This document shows positions 49,007 through 58,466 of a stretch of DNA of 64,000 nt, in pieces. Origin of the DNA: Emticicia aquatica (lineage in GTDB: Bacteria; Bacteroidota; Bacteroidia; Cytophagales; Spirosomataceae); NCBI RefSeq assembly GCF_923079645.1, contig NZ_CAKLPY010000005.1, positions 1 through 64,000 on the forward strand, in the 5' to 3' direction. The notes below the pieces were generated by a model that ran no database searches, was not told where the DNA came from, and was given only the letters and a program-made list of their open reading frames with translations. The translations under genes were made by a program, and so were the position numbers. Each line of letters opens with the position of its first letter. Within the stretch, counting starts at the first letter, position 1.

Positions 49007-49984
49007 ATGGAAATAAAAGACATATTAAAGAAAGCAAATCTTGAAGTTTTTTCGGAAACACTTCAGTTTTTAGCAGAAAAAGACAAAAATATAATGGTTG
49101 TTACGAGCGATTCTCGTGGCTCAGGGAAACTCGTTCCTTTTGGACAAAAATTCCCTGAGCAAATTGTAGAAGTGGGCATTGCCGAACAAAATCTGGTGGG
49201 TGTGGCAGCGGGTTTAGCAAGCATGGATAAAAAAACTTTTGCCGTTTCGCCCGCTTGTTTTTTAACTGCACGAAGTTTGGAGCAAATCAAAAATGATGTT
49301 TGTTACTCAGATAATGCGGTAAAATTGATTGGAATTTCGGCGGGCGTCAGTTACGGAGCTTTGGGCAGCACGCACCATAGTTTACATGATTTTGCAGTTT
49401 TACGAGCAATAAATAATATTTCAATTGTCGCTCCTGCTGATAATTACGAAACTAGGGAAGTCATCAAGCAAGCGACTGAATTCCAAATGCCAATCTATAT
49501 ACGTTTTGGTAAGAAAGCAATGCCAACTGATTTAAAAAATATTGGTCAGAATGAATTGGTTAGTAACGAAAATTTTCAAATTGGGAAAGGGCGAGTAATC
49601 AGAAATGGTTCGGATTTGACTTTTATTGCCACAGGAGAAGCTGTTTTACCATGCGTTGAAACTGCCAAAATTTTGCAAGATAAACACCAAATTTCTTGCA
49701 AAATAATCAGTATGCACACCATTAAACCTCTAGATACGGATTTGGTATTAGCAACCGCCTCCAATGAAAAACCAATAATTACCGTTGAAGAACATTCCAT
49801 CAACGGCGGTTTGGGTGAAGCAGTAGCTGCTCTTTTATTCCAAAATGGATGTAGAAATAAATTCAAAATTATTGGTTTGCCCGATGAACACACAGTTTCA
49901 GGTTCGCAAAATGAAATATTCGACCATTATGGTATTTCTTCAAATGGTTTAGAAAAAACAGTATTAAATATGCTTAATCCATGA
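49007..49984 (+). CDS. Transketolase C-terminal subunit (325 aa)
   Basis: The pyrimidine-binding half carries the catalytic Glu60 in VEVGIAEQNLVGVAAGLASM. It continues with GVSYGALGSTHHSLHDFAVL, YIRFGKKAMPTD and the C-terminal domain ITVEEHSINGGLGEAVAALL. Length and order match split transketolase C-subunits. It overlaps the next gene (binding protein) by 4 bases. With the N-subunit it forms one enzyme that transfers a two-carbon unit, likely in the sugar pathway encoded here. Confidence 0.85.
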   Translation: MEIKDILKKANLEVFSETLQFLAEKDKNIMVVTSDSRGSGKLVPFGQKFPEQIVEVGIAEQNLVGVAAGLASMDKKTFAVSPACFLTARSLEQIKNDVCYSDNAVKLIGISAGVSYGALGSTHHSLHDFAVLRAINNISIVAPADNYETREVIKQATEFQMPIYIRFGKKAMPTDLKNIGQNELVSNENFQIGKGRVIRNGSDLTFIATGEAVLPCVETAKILQDKHQISCKIISMHTIKPLDTDLVLATASNEKPIITVEEHSINGGLGEAVAALLFQNGCRNKFKIIGLPDEHTVSGSQNEIFDHYGISSNGLEKTVLNMLNP

Positions 49985-50889
49985 AATATCTTTCTTTGAT
50001 TTTATCATTGTTGATTTTGGCTTGCTCGATTAAAAAAGAAGTCGAAAAACCCAAAATTGCCGTAGTTATTTCTACGCTGAATAATCCTTGGTTTGTGGTT
50101 TTGGCTGAATCTGCTGCCGAAAATGCCAAAAAACTTGGTTATGAGGCAAAAATCTTTGATTCCCAAAACAATCCAGCAACCGAGTCGGATAACTTTGAAA
50201 ACCTTATTTCATCGGGTTTCGATGCTATCTTATTTAATCCAACCGATGCTGATGGGTCAATCGCAAACATTTTGAAAGCAAAAACGGCAAAAATTCCAGT
50301 TTTTTGTATGGATAGAGAAGTCAACGCTGATGATGCTGCAACGAGTCAAATATTATCTGATAATTATTCAGGATGCGTTGAAATAGGTATTGAATTTGTG
50401 AAAACGCTCCGTGAAAAAGGAAAATACGTCGAAATAATCGGTTTAGTTGGTGATAATAATACTTGGGCAAGGTCAGGAGGGTTTCATTCGGTGGTAGATA
50501 AATTTCCAAACTTAAAAATGGTTGCTCAACAAAGCGGTGATTTTGACCGAAATAAAGCAATGGAAGTTTTAGAAACAATCATGCAAGCACAACCAGATAT
50601 TGATGCTGTTTTCTGCGGAAATGATGCAATGGCGATGGGTGCGTATCAAGCTCTTCAGTCGGCTGGAAAAGCTGACAAAGTCAGAGTTTTTGGTTTTGAT
50701 GGAGCATCTGAAGTAGTTGAGAAAATCAGAGAAAATAAAATTGTGGCAACTGGAATGCAATATCCAAAAGTAATGGCAAAAACAGCCGCTCAATATGCCG
50801 ATGAGTATTTCAAGGGGCGAAGAGAATTTCCACAAAGAGTTCCAGTTGAAGTTGAGTTAGTAAAATCTTCAAATGCAAATAAATATTGA
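49981..50889 (+). CDS. Sugar-binding lipoprotein of ABC importer (RbsB-like, 302 aa)
   Basis: A lipobox LILAC with the modified Cys at residue 16 anchors it. The periplasmic-binding type I fold shows KIAVVISTLNNPWFVVLAES, IFDSQNNPATESDNFENLIS, FNPTDADGSIANILKAK, VFCMDREVNADDAA and VFCGNDAMAMGAYQAL. This matches the ribose/apiose class of binding proteins. It overlaps neighbours by 4 bases on both sides. It would capture a pentose and deliver it to the permease at 53060. Confidence 0.87.
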   Translation: MKYLSLILSLLILACSIKKEVEKPKIAVVISTLNNPWFVVLAESAAENAKKLGYEAKIFDSQNNPATESDNFENLISSGFDAILFNPTDADGSIANILKAKTAKIPVFCMDREVNADDAATSQILSDNYSGCVEIGIEFVKTLREKGKYVEIIGLVGDNNTWARSGGFHSVVDKFPNLKMVAQQSGDFDRNKAMEVLETIMQAQPDIDAVFCGNDAMAMGAYQALQSAGKADKVRVFGFDGASEVVEKIRENKIVATGMQYPKVMAKTAAQYADEYFKGRREFPQRVPVEVELVKSSNANKY

Positions 50890-51506
50890 GCATGAAAAGC
50901 ATCTATAAATGTACATTTTCGGTGATTTTGATAGCATTTTTAGGCTATAATTCGGTTTATTTCCAAAAATTAAGTACGCACAAAAATCAAAAAAATGTCA
51001 CTTTTGATTTCAATTTATTTGCCGATTCACTTTATTTTAAAGGTATTTTGACAAATACCAAAGCAATTGATTTAAATGAACTTTTGGTTCAAATTAAAGA
51101 AAATTCTGACTCCGCTTTTAAAACCCACGGCAATAGATTAGGTATTGGAAATTCGGCTTTTTTTATGGTGAAAAGTCAAGGAAAAGTGAGCAAAATCGAC
51201 AATGGACAATTGACAATTGCTGCTCTAAATGGCAGTTTTATCAACCTCGAAACCAAGTATATTTTTGGGAATGCCATTCGTGATGCGTCAGGTTTAGTAA
51301 AATTGACGGATTTTAAAACAAATGCTGATTTTAATAAAGTTTCGGAAGCCTTAAATACGGTAATTAGAGAAAAAGTATTGCCGAAAAATATATCAAAAAT
51401 TAAAATTGGTGACGAAATTAGTTTTACAGGAGCATTGAAATTGAGTAAAAAAGAGGTGTTAGGTTTGGTGATATTACCCGTTTTTATAACGCTAAAAGAA
51501 AAATGA
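50886..51506 (+). CDS. DUF2291-type protein of sugar ABC locus (206 aa)
   Basis: A signal or membrane segment (CTFSVILIAFLGYNSVYF) is followed by a small beta-rich domain (SDSAFKTHGNRLGIGNSAFF, then GKVSKIDNGQLTIAALNGSF and GDEISFTGALKLSKKEVLGL). DUF2291 proteins are regularly encoded next to Rbs-type binding proteins and have no agreed activity. The start overlaps the binding-protein stop by 4 bases. It may help the importer work in the periplasm. Confidence 0.78.
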   Translation: MSMKSIYKCTFSVILIAFLGYNSVYFQKLSTHKNQKNVTFDFNLFADSLYFKGILTNTKAIDLNELLVQIKENSDSAFKTHGNRLGIGNSAFFMVKSQGKVSKIDNGQLTIAALNGSFINLETKYIFGNAIRDASGLVKLTDFKTNADFNKVSEALNTVIREKVLPKNISKIKIGDEISFTGALKLSKKEVLGLVILPVFITLKEK

Positions 51507-51555
51507 TAGATTTTGAATTTACACCATTCATTACGCCTAATTTATCCCTCAAAAA

Positions 51556-53040
51556 ATGTTAGAAGCAATCAATATATCAAAAGAATTTCCTGGGGTAAAG
51601 GCCCTAAATGGAGTTAATATCAAGTTTTTTCCAGCAAAAGTAAATGCAATTTTAGGAGAAAATGGAGCAGGAAAGTCTACATTATTGAAGATTTTAACTG
51701 GTGTTTATCATCAATATGACGGAGAAATTCGATTAAATGGAAAGCCAATTAGGTTTAAAAATATCAAGGAAGCACATGATGCTGGAATTGCCATTATTCA
51801 TCAAGAACTTAATTTAATTCCACAATTGAGTATTGCTGAAAATCTGTTTTTGGGTCGAGAAATATTGACTCCTTTCGGGTTTTTAGCAACAAGCATCATG
51901 CACCATAAAACCCAACAATTATTAAAAAAACTACAGCTAAATGTTTCGCCAAATACGCTCGTTCAAACGCTCAAAATTGGTGAACAACAGTTAATCGAAA
52001 TTGCCAAAGCTCTGCTCACAAACGCACAAATAATTTTGATGGATGAACCAACTTCGGCTCTTACGGATAAAGAAATTGATAACTTACATCGAATTATTCA
52101 CGAACTCAAAAATGAAGGAAAAACAATTGTTTACATTTCACATAAAATGGATGAATTATTCAAAATAGTTGATAATTATACTGTTTTGCGTGATGGAAGC
52201 ACGATTGATGCAGGCGAAATGAGTTCGGTAAATGAACAAGATTTGATACGAAAAATGGTTGGCCGAGATGTGCAAATTTCCCCAAAAGAAACATTTAATT
52301 TCGCTGATAAAACGATTTTGAAGGTTAAAAATTTGACACTTAAACACCATTCTATTCAAAATAAAAACCAATTACAAAGCATTTCTTTTGAATTAAAAAA
52401 AGGTGAAATACTTGGTGTTTTTGGTTTAATGGGAGCAGGAAGAACCGAACTTTTAGAAGTAATTTTTGGTATTCATGCGTCAAAAAGTTGTTTTGAAATA
52501 GAAATTGAAGGCAAAATCAGAAAAATAGGTACTCCAAAAGATGCCATTCAAAATGGCCTTGCATTTGTTACTGAAGACCGAAAATCTGAAGGTTTGGTCC
52601 TTGGAATGTCAATTGCTGAAAATATTAGTTTGACAGTTTTGCCAGAATTTGGCATTTTAAACGCAACCAACGATACAATTGCAGCTCAAGATTATATTAA
52701 ACAATTAAGCATTAAAACGCCTTCTGAAAAACAGTCTTGTATAAATTTAAGTGGTGGAAATCAACAAAAAGTAGTGTTAGCAAAATGGTTGGCAACCCAA
52801 CCAAAAATTTTGCTTTTGGACGAGCCAACACGCGGAATTGATATTAATGCGAAAAACGAAATTTATCAATTAATAAAAAAATTAGCTGAAAATGGACTAA
52901 GTATCATGTTAGTTTCTTCTGAAATCCCTGAAATTTTAGCTCTTTCAGATAGAATTTTGGTCATGTCTGAAGGAAAAATTAAAGGCGAATTTTTAGCAGC
53001 CGATGCCAATGAAGATAAATTATTGAAAGCAGCCATTTAG
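51556..53040 (+). CDS. Sugar ABC importer ATPase, two ABC domains (RbsA-like, 494 aa)
   Basis: The first ATPase domain has Walker A GENGAGKST (34-42) and a degenerate signature LKIGEQQLIEIAKALL before ILMDEPTSALTD. The second has GLMGAGRTELLE in place of a normal P-loop, and an intact signature LSGGNQQKVVLAKWL with LLLDEPTRGIDI. This asymmetry is normal in ribose-type ATPases. It drives uptake with the permease that follows 19 bases later. Confidence 0.92.
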   Translation: MLEAINISKEFPGVKALNGVNIKFFPAKVNAILGENGAGKSTLLKILTGVYHQYDGEIRLNGKPIRFKNIKEAHDAGIAIIHQELNLIPQLSIAENLFLGREILTPFGFLATSIMHHKTQQLLKKLQLNVSPNTLVQTLKIGEQQLIEIAKALLTNAQIILMDEPTSALTDKEIDNLHRIIHELKNEGKTIVYISHKMDELFKIVDNYTVLRDGSTIDAGEMSSVNEQDLIRKMVGRDVQISPKETFNFADKTILKVKNLTLKHHSIQNKNQLQSISFELKKGEILGVFGLMGAGRTELLEVIFGIHASKSCFEIEIEGKIRKIGTPKDAIQNGLAFVTEDRKSEGLVLGMSIAENISLTVLPEFGILNATNDTIAAQDYIKQLSIKTPSEKQSCINLSGGNQQKVVLAKWLATQPKILLLDEPTRGIDINAKNEIYQLIKKLAENGLSIMLVSSEIPEILALSDRILVMSEGKIKGEFLAADANEDKLLKAAI

Positions 53041-53059
53041 ACCCATTATTTTAAAAACA

Positions 53060-54016
53060 ATGAACAAAGAAATCCTAAAAAAATCTCAATCACTGATAGC
53101 GTTGTTTCTGCTATGTTTGGTTATCACTTTGTTGTCAGATAAATTTCTAACTGGAGCAAACCTTTGGAATGTACTGCGTCAAATTTCGGTCAATGTTTGT
53201 ATTTCCGTTGGCATGACTTTGGTTGTACTTATGGCAGGAATTGATTTATCTGTTGGTTCGGTATTAGCCTTTACATCAGTGATTTGTGCGGGATTCTTAA
53301 AAAACGGCATCACCATCGAATCACTTGATTTGTTTGTTGGTTTTACTGTTTTGGGTGCGGTTCTGGCAGCACTAATAATCGGATTTTTACTTGGTTTATT
53401 TAATGGCTGGGCAATCACAACATTTGCAATTCCACCATTTGTAGCAACTTTGGCAATGCTTACTATCGCCCGTGGAGCAACAATGCTTTATTCTGAAGGA
53501 ATTCCTATTTCAAATCTTGGAAGTAGTTTTGAATATATTGGTTCGGGTTGGTTTTTAGGTATTCCTGTTCCTGTTTGGATTTCGATAATTGTGGTTTTAT
53601 TAATGGTTTTTATCACTAAGAAAACAACTTTTGGACGATATATTTACGCAATCGGAGGGAATGAAAAAGCGGCCTATTTATCAGGAATAAACATTAACCG
53701 AATCAAATTAATGGTGTATAGCTTGGCAGGAATGATGGCTGCTATTGGTGGGATTTTGGTTACTTCTCGACTAAATTCGGCTCAACCAAATGCAGGAACA
53801 AGCTACGAATTAGATTCGATTGCGGCCGTTGTTATTGGAGGAACTTCTCTTTCGGGCGGCGTGGGTTCGGTAACAGGTACTGTCATCGGAGCGGTCATTA
53901 TTGGTGTTTTAAATAATGGATTAGTTTTATTAAATGTTTCACCATTTTGGCAACAAGTTGTGAAAGGATTAGTGATTTTGTTGGCAGTAATTATTGATAG
54001 AAAAAGTAAAAAATGA
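53060..54016 (+). CDS. Sugar ABC importer permease (RbsC-like, 318 aa)
   Basis: About ten membrane segments, with VCISVGMTLVVLMAGIDLSV near the N-terminus. Later motifs are GRYIYAIGGNEKAAYLSGI and LDSIAAVVIGGTSLSGGVGS, the latter followed by TVIGAVIIGVLNNGLVLLNV, all typical of BPD_transp_2 permeases. It works with the ATPase just upstream and the lipoprotein at 49981. The stop overlaps the kinase start by 4 bases. Confidence 0.92.
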   Translation: MNKEILKKSQSLIALFLLCLVITLLSDKFLTGANLWNVLRQISVNVCISVGMTLVVLMAGIDLSVGSVLAFTSVICAGFLKNGITIESLDLFVGFTVLGAVLAALIIGFLLGLFNGWAITTFAIPPFVATLAMLTIARGATMLYSEGIPISNLGSSFEYIGSGWFLGIPVPVWISIIVVLLMVFITKKTTFGRYIYAIGGNEKAAYLSGININRIKLMVYSLAGMMAAIGGILVTSRLNSAQPNAGTSYELDSIAAVVIGGTSLSGGVGSVTGTVIGAVIIGVLNNGLVLLNVSPFWQQVVKGLVILLAVIIDRKSKK

Positions 54017-55509
54017 AAAAATACGTTTTAGCCATCGACCAAGGTACGAGCAGCACCAAAACTATCATTTTTGATGAAAACGGACAAGCAGTTTCAAAAG
54101 GCTCGGTTGATTTAAAAACTAATTATTTTGATAATGGTTTTGTAGAACAAAACCCAGAAGATATTTATCAAAATACGACCGATTCTATCAATGAATGTTT
54201 AAATGATTTTACGCAAAAGGGTTTTAATATTGCAGAAATAACTTCTTGCGGAATAAGTAATCAAAGAGAAACATTTATACTTTGGGACAAATCAGGAAAA
54301 GCCGTAAGTCCAGCCGTCGTTTGGGCGTGTAAACGTTCCATAAAAATTTGCCAAGCATTAAAAGAAAAAGGGCAAGAAGCATTAATTAAGCAAAAAACAG
54401 GGTTGATAATTGACCCTTATTTTTCGGGAACAAAATTACTTTGGCTGCTCGAAAACGATGAAAACGTTAAAACAAAATTAGATGCGGGCGAACTATACTT
54501 CGGCACAGTTGACTGTTGGTTATTGTTTAAAATGACTCAGGGGAAAGCTTTTAAAACTGATTTTACGAATGCTTCTCGCACGCTATTTTTTAATATTCAT
54601 ACGCTAACTTGGGATGAAGAAATTTTACAATTATGGGGTTTAGGGCTATTAAATCTGCCCGAAATTTGTCCATCTTCTCACAATTTTGGCAATTTTACAA
54701 TTAGCTCTTTGAGCAGAGACGAATCAATAATTCCAATTACGGCTCTTATTGGCGATTCGCACGCCGCAACTTTTGGGGAAGGTTGTTTCGAAAAAGGAAC
54801 GGCCAAAGTTACACTTGGTACAGGCAGCTCAATTATGATGAATATTGGAGAAAAACCAGTTCTATCGTCATCGGGTATGCTCACAACGATTTGTTGGAGT
54901 ACCGAAAATAGAGTTGATTACGCCTTAGAAGGTGCGATTGTTTCCTGTGGCTCAACCATCGAATGGTTAAAAAATGAATTAAATCTTTTCACAGAAGCAT
55001 CAGCAAGCGAGCAAATGGCTAATGCCGTTTCGGATAATGCAGGCGTTTACTTAATACCCGCTTTTAGTGGATTAGGAGCTCCGCATTGGCAAATGAGCCG
55101 TCGAGCATCATTAGATGGAATGACTTTCGGCACAACCAAAAATCATATTGTACGGGCAGCTTTAGAAAGTATTCCTTATCAAATCAAAGATGTAATTATT
55201 GCGATGGAGCATGATATGGATGCTTCGTTAAAATCAATTTCCGTCAATGGTGGTATGACTAAAAACCAATTTATCATCCGTTTTTTAGTTGATTTATTGG
55301 CTTTACCGCTAAAAAAACAGCAAAATCCAGATGTTTCTGCCTTGGGAGCAGCTTATCTGTCTGGCTTAAAAAGTGGTGTTTTTGAAAATATTACTCAATT
55401 AAAAGCTTTCAATCAAACAAATACAGACACGATTTTACCCGATTTTAATAATGAAACAGTTAAAATTGGATACGATGGATGGAAAAATAAAATCTCTAAA
55501 CCAGCCTAG
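54013..55509 (+). CDS. FGGY-family sugar kinase (498 aa)
   Basis: Sequence resembles glycerol-kinase-like FGGY enzymes: LAIDQGTSSTKTIIFDENG, FVEQNPEDIYQNTTDSI, ISNQRETFILWDKSGK, PITALIGDSHAATFGEG, LIPAFSGLGAPHWQMSRRAS and VNGGMTKNQFIIRFLVDLL. Genome context (sugar ABC importer, isomerase, split transketolase) argues against glycerol; a ketopentose such as D-apulose is more likely. It overlaps the permease by 4 bases. ATP-dependent phosphorylation would give the transketolase substrate. Confidence 0.85.
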   Translation: MKKYVLAIDQGTSSTKTIIFDENGQAVSKGSVDLKTNYFDNGFVEQNPEDIYQNTTDSINECLNDFTQKGFNIAEITSCGISNQRETFILWDKSGKAVSPAVVWACKRSIKICQALKEKGQEALIKQKTGLIIDPYFSGTKLLWLLENDENVKTKLDAGELYFGTVDCWLLFKMTQGKAFKTDFTNASRTLFFNIHTLTWDEEILQLWGLGLLNLPEICPSSHNFGNFTISSLSRDESIIPITALIGDSHAATFGEGCFEKGTAKVTLGTGSSIMMNIGEKPVLSSSGMLTTICWSTENRVDYALEGAIVSCGSTIEWLKNELNLFTEASASEQMANAVSDNAGVYLIPAFSGLGAPHWQMSRRASLDGMTFGTTKNHIVRAALESIPYQIKDVIIAMEHDMDASLKSISVNGGMTKNQFIIRFLVDLLALPLKKQQNPDVSALGAAYLSGLKSGVFENITQLKAFNQTNTDTILPDFNNETVKIGYDGWKNKISKPA

Positions 55510-55511
55510 AT

Positions 55512-56912
55512 ATGAAAAAAGTAGTTTTTTTACTGAGTATTTTCTTCCTTTCAATGAGCATTTTAAACGCTCAAAAACCTAGACTTTTGGTGCTAACTGA
55601 TATTGAAGCCGACCCAGATGACGCCCAATCAATGGTTCGACTTTTGACGTATTCAAATCAGTTTGATATTGAAGGGCTTATTGCGACAACTTCTATTCAT
55701 CAAAAAAATTGGGCTGCGGTTGAAAGTATCCATGATATTGTGAATGCTTATGATAAAGTACAGCCTAATCTTTTGAAACACGAAAATGGATACCCAACTG
55801 CCGCTTTTTTAAAGACAAAAATTAAAAAAGGTCTCGAAAAATACGGAATGGATGGTGTCGGCGAAGGAAAAGACTCAGAAGGCTCAAACTGGATTATTAA
55901 GGTACTTGAACAAAATGATAGTCGCCCTATTTGGTTTTCTATTTGGGGTGGGTCTAATTGTCTAGCTCAAGCTTTGTGGAAAATTCAACAAACAAAGACT
56001 ACTGAACAGGCTGAAAAATTATATCAAAAAATTCGGGTTTATACAATTTCAGACCAAGATGATTCAAATCCGTGGATTCGTAAGACATTCCCAAATATTT
56101 TCTTTGTAGTAACACCTGGTTTTACTTATTCAAATGCAACTTGGCGAGGCATTAATGCCAAAGCAGATGGATTTAATAATGATGTGATTTCAAATCAATG
56201 GCTTTCTGAAAATATTCAACAATGGCATTCAATTTTGGGAACAAAATACCCTGATGTTGCTTATGGTATGGAAGGTGATTCTCCCTCTTTTATGGGTTTG
56301 ATTCCTAATGGATTAAACGATTCAGCGAATCCTAACTTTGGAGGTTGGGGAGGACGATATGAGTTTTACAAACCTAATTTTGAAGAACCCAAACCAAATC
56401 CATATACAAAAGTTTTACAAAAAGAAGAACCCGAAATTCGACCAATTTGGACGAACGCCAAGGATTCAATTGTTTCTAGTATTGACAAAAAAAGTTATAT
56501 TGGAAATTTAGAAACGATTTTACGATGGAGAGAAGATTTTCAAAACGATTTTGCCGCACGCATGGATTGGACTCATAAAAGTTTTAGCGAAGCTAATCAT
56601 CCTCCTGTGCCAAAATTAAATCATTCTGATAAAATTACCGTCAAGTCTAGTGAACAGTTTTTCTTAGATGCAAAAGGAACAACCGACCCCGATGGTGACG
56701 CTCTGAGTTATTTTTGGATGCAGTACCGTGAAGCAGGCACTTACAATGGTAATATTAGTTTTAGGCCTTATGCTTCAAATATGTATCGAGTTCCATTTTC
56801 CGCTCCAAAGGTAGATTCACCCCAAACAATACATTTTATATTAAAAGTGTCTGATAAAGGTAAACCCGCCCTAACAAGGTATAAACGTGTGATTGTAACT
56901 GTTTTACCCTAA
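55512..56912 (+). CDS. Second DUF1593 nucleoside-hydrolase-like protein (466 aa)
   Basis: Paralogue of the protein at 42350. A signal peptide (VVFLLSIFFLSMSILNAQ) precedes RLLVLTDIEADPDDAQSMVR (metal-site style), PIWFSIWGGSNCLAQALWKI and MEGDSPSFMGLIPNGL. The same Sde182-like beta domain closes it (FFLDAKGTTDPDGDALSYF, TRYKRVIVTVLP). Its gene follows the kinase by 2 bases and ends the plus operon. With its paralogue it brackets the two divergent operons. It may release a sugar from glycosides outside the cell. Confidence 0.83.
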   Translation: MKKVVFLLSIFFLSMSILNAQKPRLLVLTDIEADPDDAQSMVRLLTYSNQFDIEGLIATTSIHQKNWAAVESIHDIVNAYDKVQPNLLKHENGYPTAAFLKTKIKKGLEKYGMDGVGEGKDSEGSNWIIKVLEQNDSRPIWFSIWGGSNCLAQALWKIQQTKTTEQAEKLYQKIRVYTISDQDDSNPWIRKTFPNIFFVVTPGFTYSNATWRGINAKADGFNNDVISNQWLSENIQQWHSILGTKYPDVAYGMEGDSPSFMGLIPNGLNDSANPNFGGWGGRYEFYKPNFEEPKPNPYTKVLQKEEPEIRPIWTNAKDSIVSSIDKKSYIGNLETILRWREDFQNDFAARMDWTHKSFSEANHPPVPKLNHSDKITVKSSEQFFLDAKGTTDPDGDALSYFWMQYREAGTYNGNISFRPYASNMYRVPFSAPKVDSPQTIHFILKVSDKGKPALTRYKRVIVTVLP

Positions 56913-56990
56913 TACTGTTTTGTATATACTTATCTGATGAAATAGTAAAATATTTATACTTTGTTTTATATACAACAATAATATACAAAC

Positions 56991-57045
56991 TAATGGCAAA
57001 AAATAGACTTTAAACAAAAAGATTAAAGTCTATTTTTTGCCATTA
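56991..57045 (+). terminator. Terminator of the pentose operon
   Basis: Perfect 23-base arms (TAATGGCAAAAAATAGACTT.. at 56991-57013 and the complement at 57023-57045) around a 9-base loop, 78 bases after the operon stop, with T-rich arms. Confidence 0.75.
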
Positions 57046-57086
57046 ATAAAGTCCAATCAAACGGACGTTTGATTGGACTTTATTAA
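57043..57086. terminator. Second, overlapping hairpin
   Basis: TTAATAAAGTCCAATCAAAC (57043-57062) pairs with its exact complement at 57067-57086 around GGAC. It shares three bases with the previous hairpin, making a tandem structure. Confidence 0.6.
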
Positions 57087-57185
57087 GCAGGGTTTTTGGC
57101 TAAATAGGGGATGGCAACATTTTGTTTGAATTACATTTCATCAAACAATAAGATGAAGTGTAAAAAGTTTTTGCCAACTATTGGT

Positions 57186-58301
57186 TTATTTTTTTAGAGC
57201 AATAACTTTATAAAATGCAGGTTTTGGTTGGTTATTTCTGTCAAACAATAACGGATAGTTTGTACGACCTCTAACTGGCCAATTATTAAGCCAACTATTG
57301 GCATCGTTAACTCCCCAAAAAGTAACTCTTGTAATTTTATCTTTGTGTTTAAGGAATAATTTAAACAATGCTTCATAATCGTCGGCCAATTGTTGTTGGA
57401 CATTTTCGGGCAAGCCATTTGGATAAGGATTCAATGCTGTGTTGTTCGTCATTCGTTGATTTATATCTGCTCCTTGAAAATCACGGGGTAAAACTTCAAT
57501 ATCTAATTCAGTAAACATTACTTTCAAGCCCAAATCAGCATATTGCAAAATACTTTCTTCAATTTCTTTCAATGGAATTTTGCCAACGTGCCAATGTCCT
57601 TGAATTCCAACCCCGTCAATTCTTACTCCCGCGTTCTGAATTTTCTTGATTAATGCAATACAGCCAGCACGTTTGGCGGGTTGTTCGTTGTTATAATCGT
57701 TGTAGTATAATTCAGTATTTGGACTTGCTTCTTGCGTTAAACGAAATGCTTCTGTTACAAAATCTTCGCCGAGATAAGTAAGAAAAACAGATTTACGCAT
57801 TGAGCCATCTTCGTTTAGTGCTTCATTTACAACATCCCACGAAAACACTTTTCCTTTATATCTTCCTGCAACCGTTTTGATATGATTTGTAAAAAAGGTA
57901 TTTACAGAATCTTTGCTATGAATATTTCGCATAAAGCTCGGCAATTGACTATGCCAGATGAGCGTATGCCCATTGATTTTCATAGAATGTTTTTTTCCAT
58001 ATTCAATTAGTTTATCAGCTATCTCAAAATTATATTCGCCCCATTTAGGTTGTAAAATGGCTGACTTCATGACGTTTTCAGGGGTCGCCATATTAAATTG
58101 ATGCGTAATAAATGCAGTTTGAGCAGGGTCTTTTTCTTCGATTTGTGCAGTATTTAGGGCAGTACCAATATTAAAAGCTTTTTTGAACGCCTTTTTTAAA
58201 GAAGGAATTTCTTGGTTTTCAACTGATTGATTCAAAACATTAAAGTTTGAAAAAAGAAAAGCGGCACAGATGGTTTTCATTAACAAATAATACTTTTTCA
58301 T
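57186..58301 (-). CDS. Glycoside hydrolase family 10 xylanase (371 aa)
   Basis: A signal peptide (LLMKTICAAFLFSNFNVLNQ) precedes the GH10 barrel. Acid/base Glu160 lies in FSWDVVNEAL and nucleophile Glu265 in VMFTELDIEV; HTLIWHSQLPSFM and GVGIQGHWHVGKIP also match. The catalytic domain fills the protein and no carbohydrate-binding module is attached. It would cut beta-1,4-xylan or arabinoxylan outside the cell or in the periplasm. It follows a terminator after the symporter gene. Confidence 0.92.
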   Translation of the reverse strand: MKKYYLLMKTICAAFLFSNFNVLNQSVENQEIPSLKKAFKKAFNIGTALNTAQIEEKDPAQTAFITHQFNMATPENVMKSAILQPKWGEYNFEIADKLIEYGKKHSMKINGHTLIWHSQLPSFMRNIHSKDSVNTFFTNHIKTVAGRYKGKVFSWDVVNEALNEDGSMRKSVFLTYLGEDFVTEAFRLTQEASPNTELYYNDYNNEQPAKRAGCIALIKKIQNAGVRIDGVGIQGHWHVGKIPLKEIEESILQYADLGLKVMFTELDIEVLPRDFQGADINQRMTNNTALNPYPNGLPENVQQQLADDYEALFKLFLKHKDKITRVTFWGVNDANSWLNNWPVRGRTNYPLLFDRNNQPKPAFYKVIALKK

Positions 58302-58381
58302 AATATTTCAGGGTTTTATTTAGTATTTAACTTGTACAAAATTTATCACAGTTTAGTTGTATTTTGTAAAAAGTAAAAAAC

Positions 58382-58417
58382 ATTTGGCCGTCAATTAAAT
58401 GTAATTGACGGCCAAAT
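58382..58417 (-). terminator. Terminator between symporter and xylanase genes
   Basis: ATTTGGCCGTCAATTA (58382-58397) pairs with TAATTGACGGCCAAAT (58402-58417) around AATG. A T run follows on the minus strand. It ends the ara-symporter transcript. Confidence 0.8.
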
Positions 58418-58466
58418 TCTTTTATTTCCACTTAATAATATGATTGACGTAACTCAAAAGTGACTT

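Noticed and set aside
54013..55509. Glycerol kinase (glpK)
   Set aside because: The sequence is GlpK-like, but it is embedded in a pentose importer and transketolase operon with no glycerol facilitator or glycerol-3-phosphate dehydrogenase.
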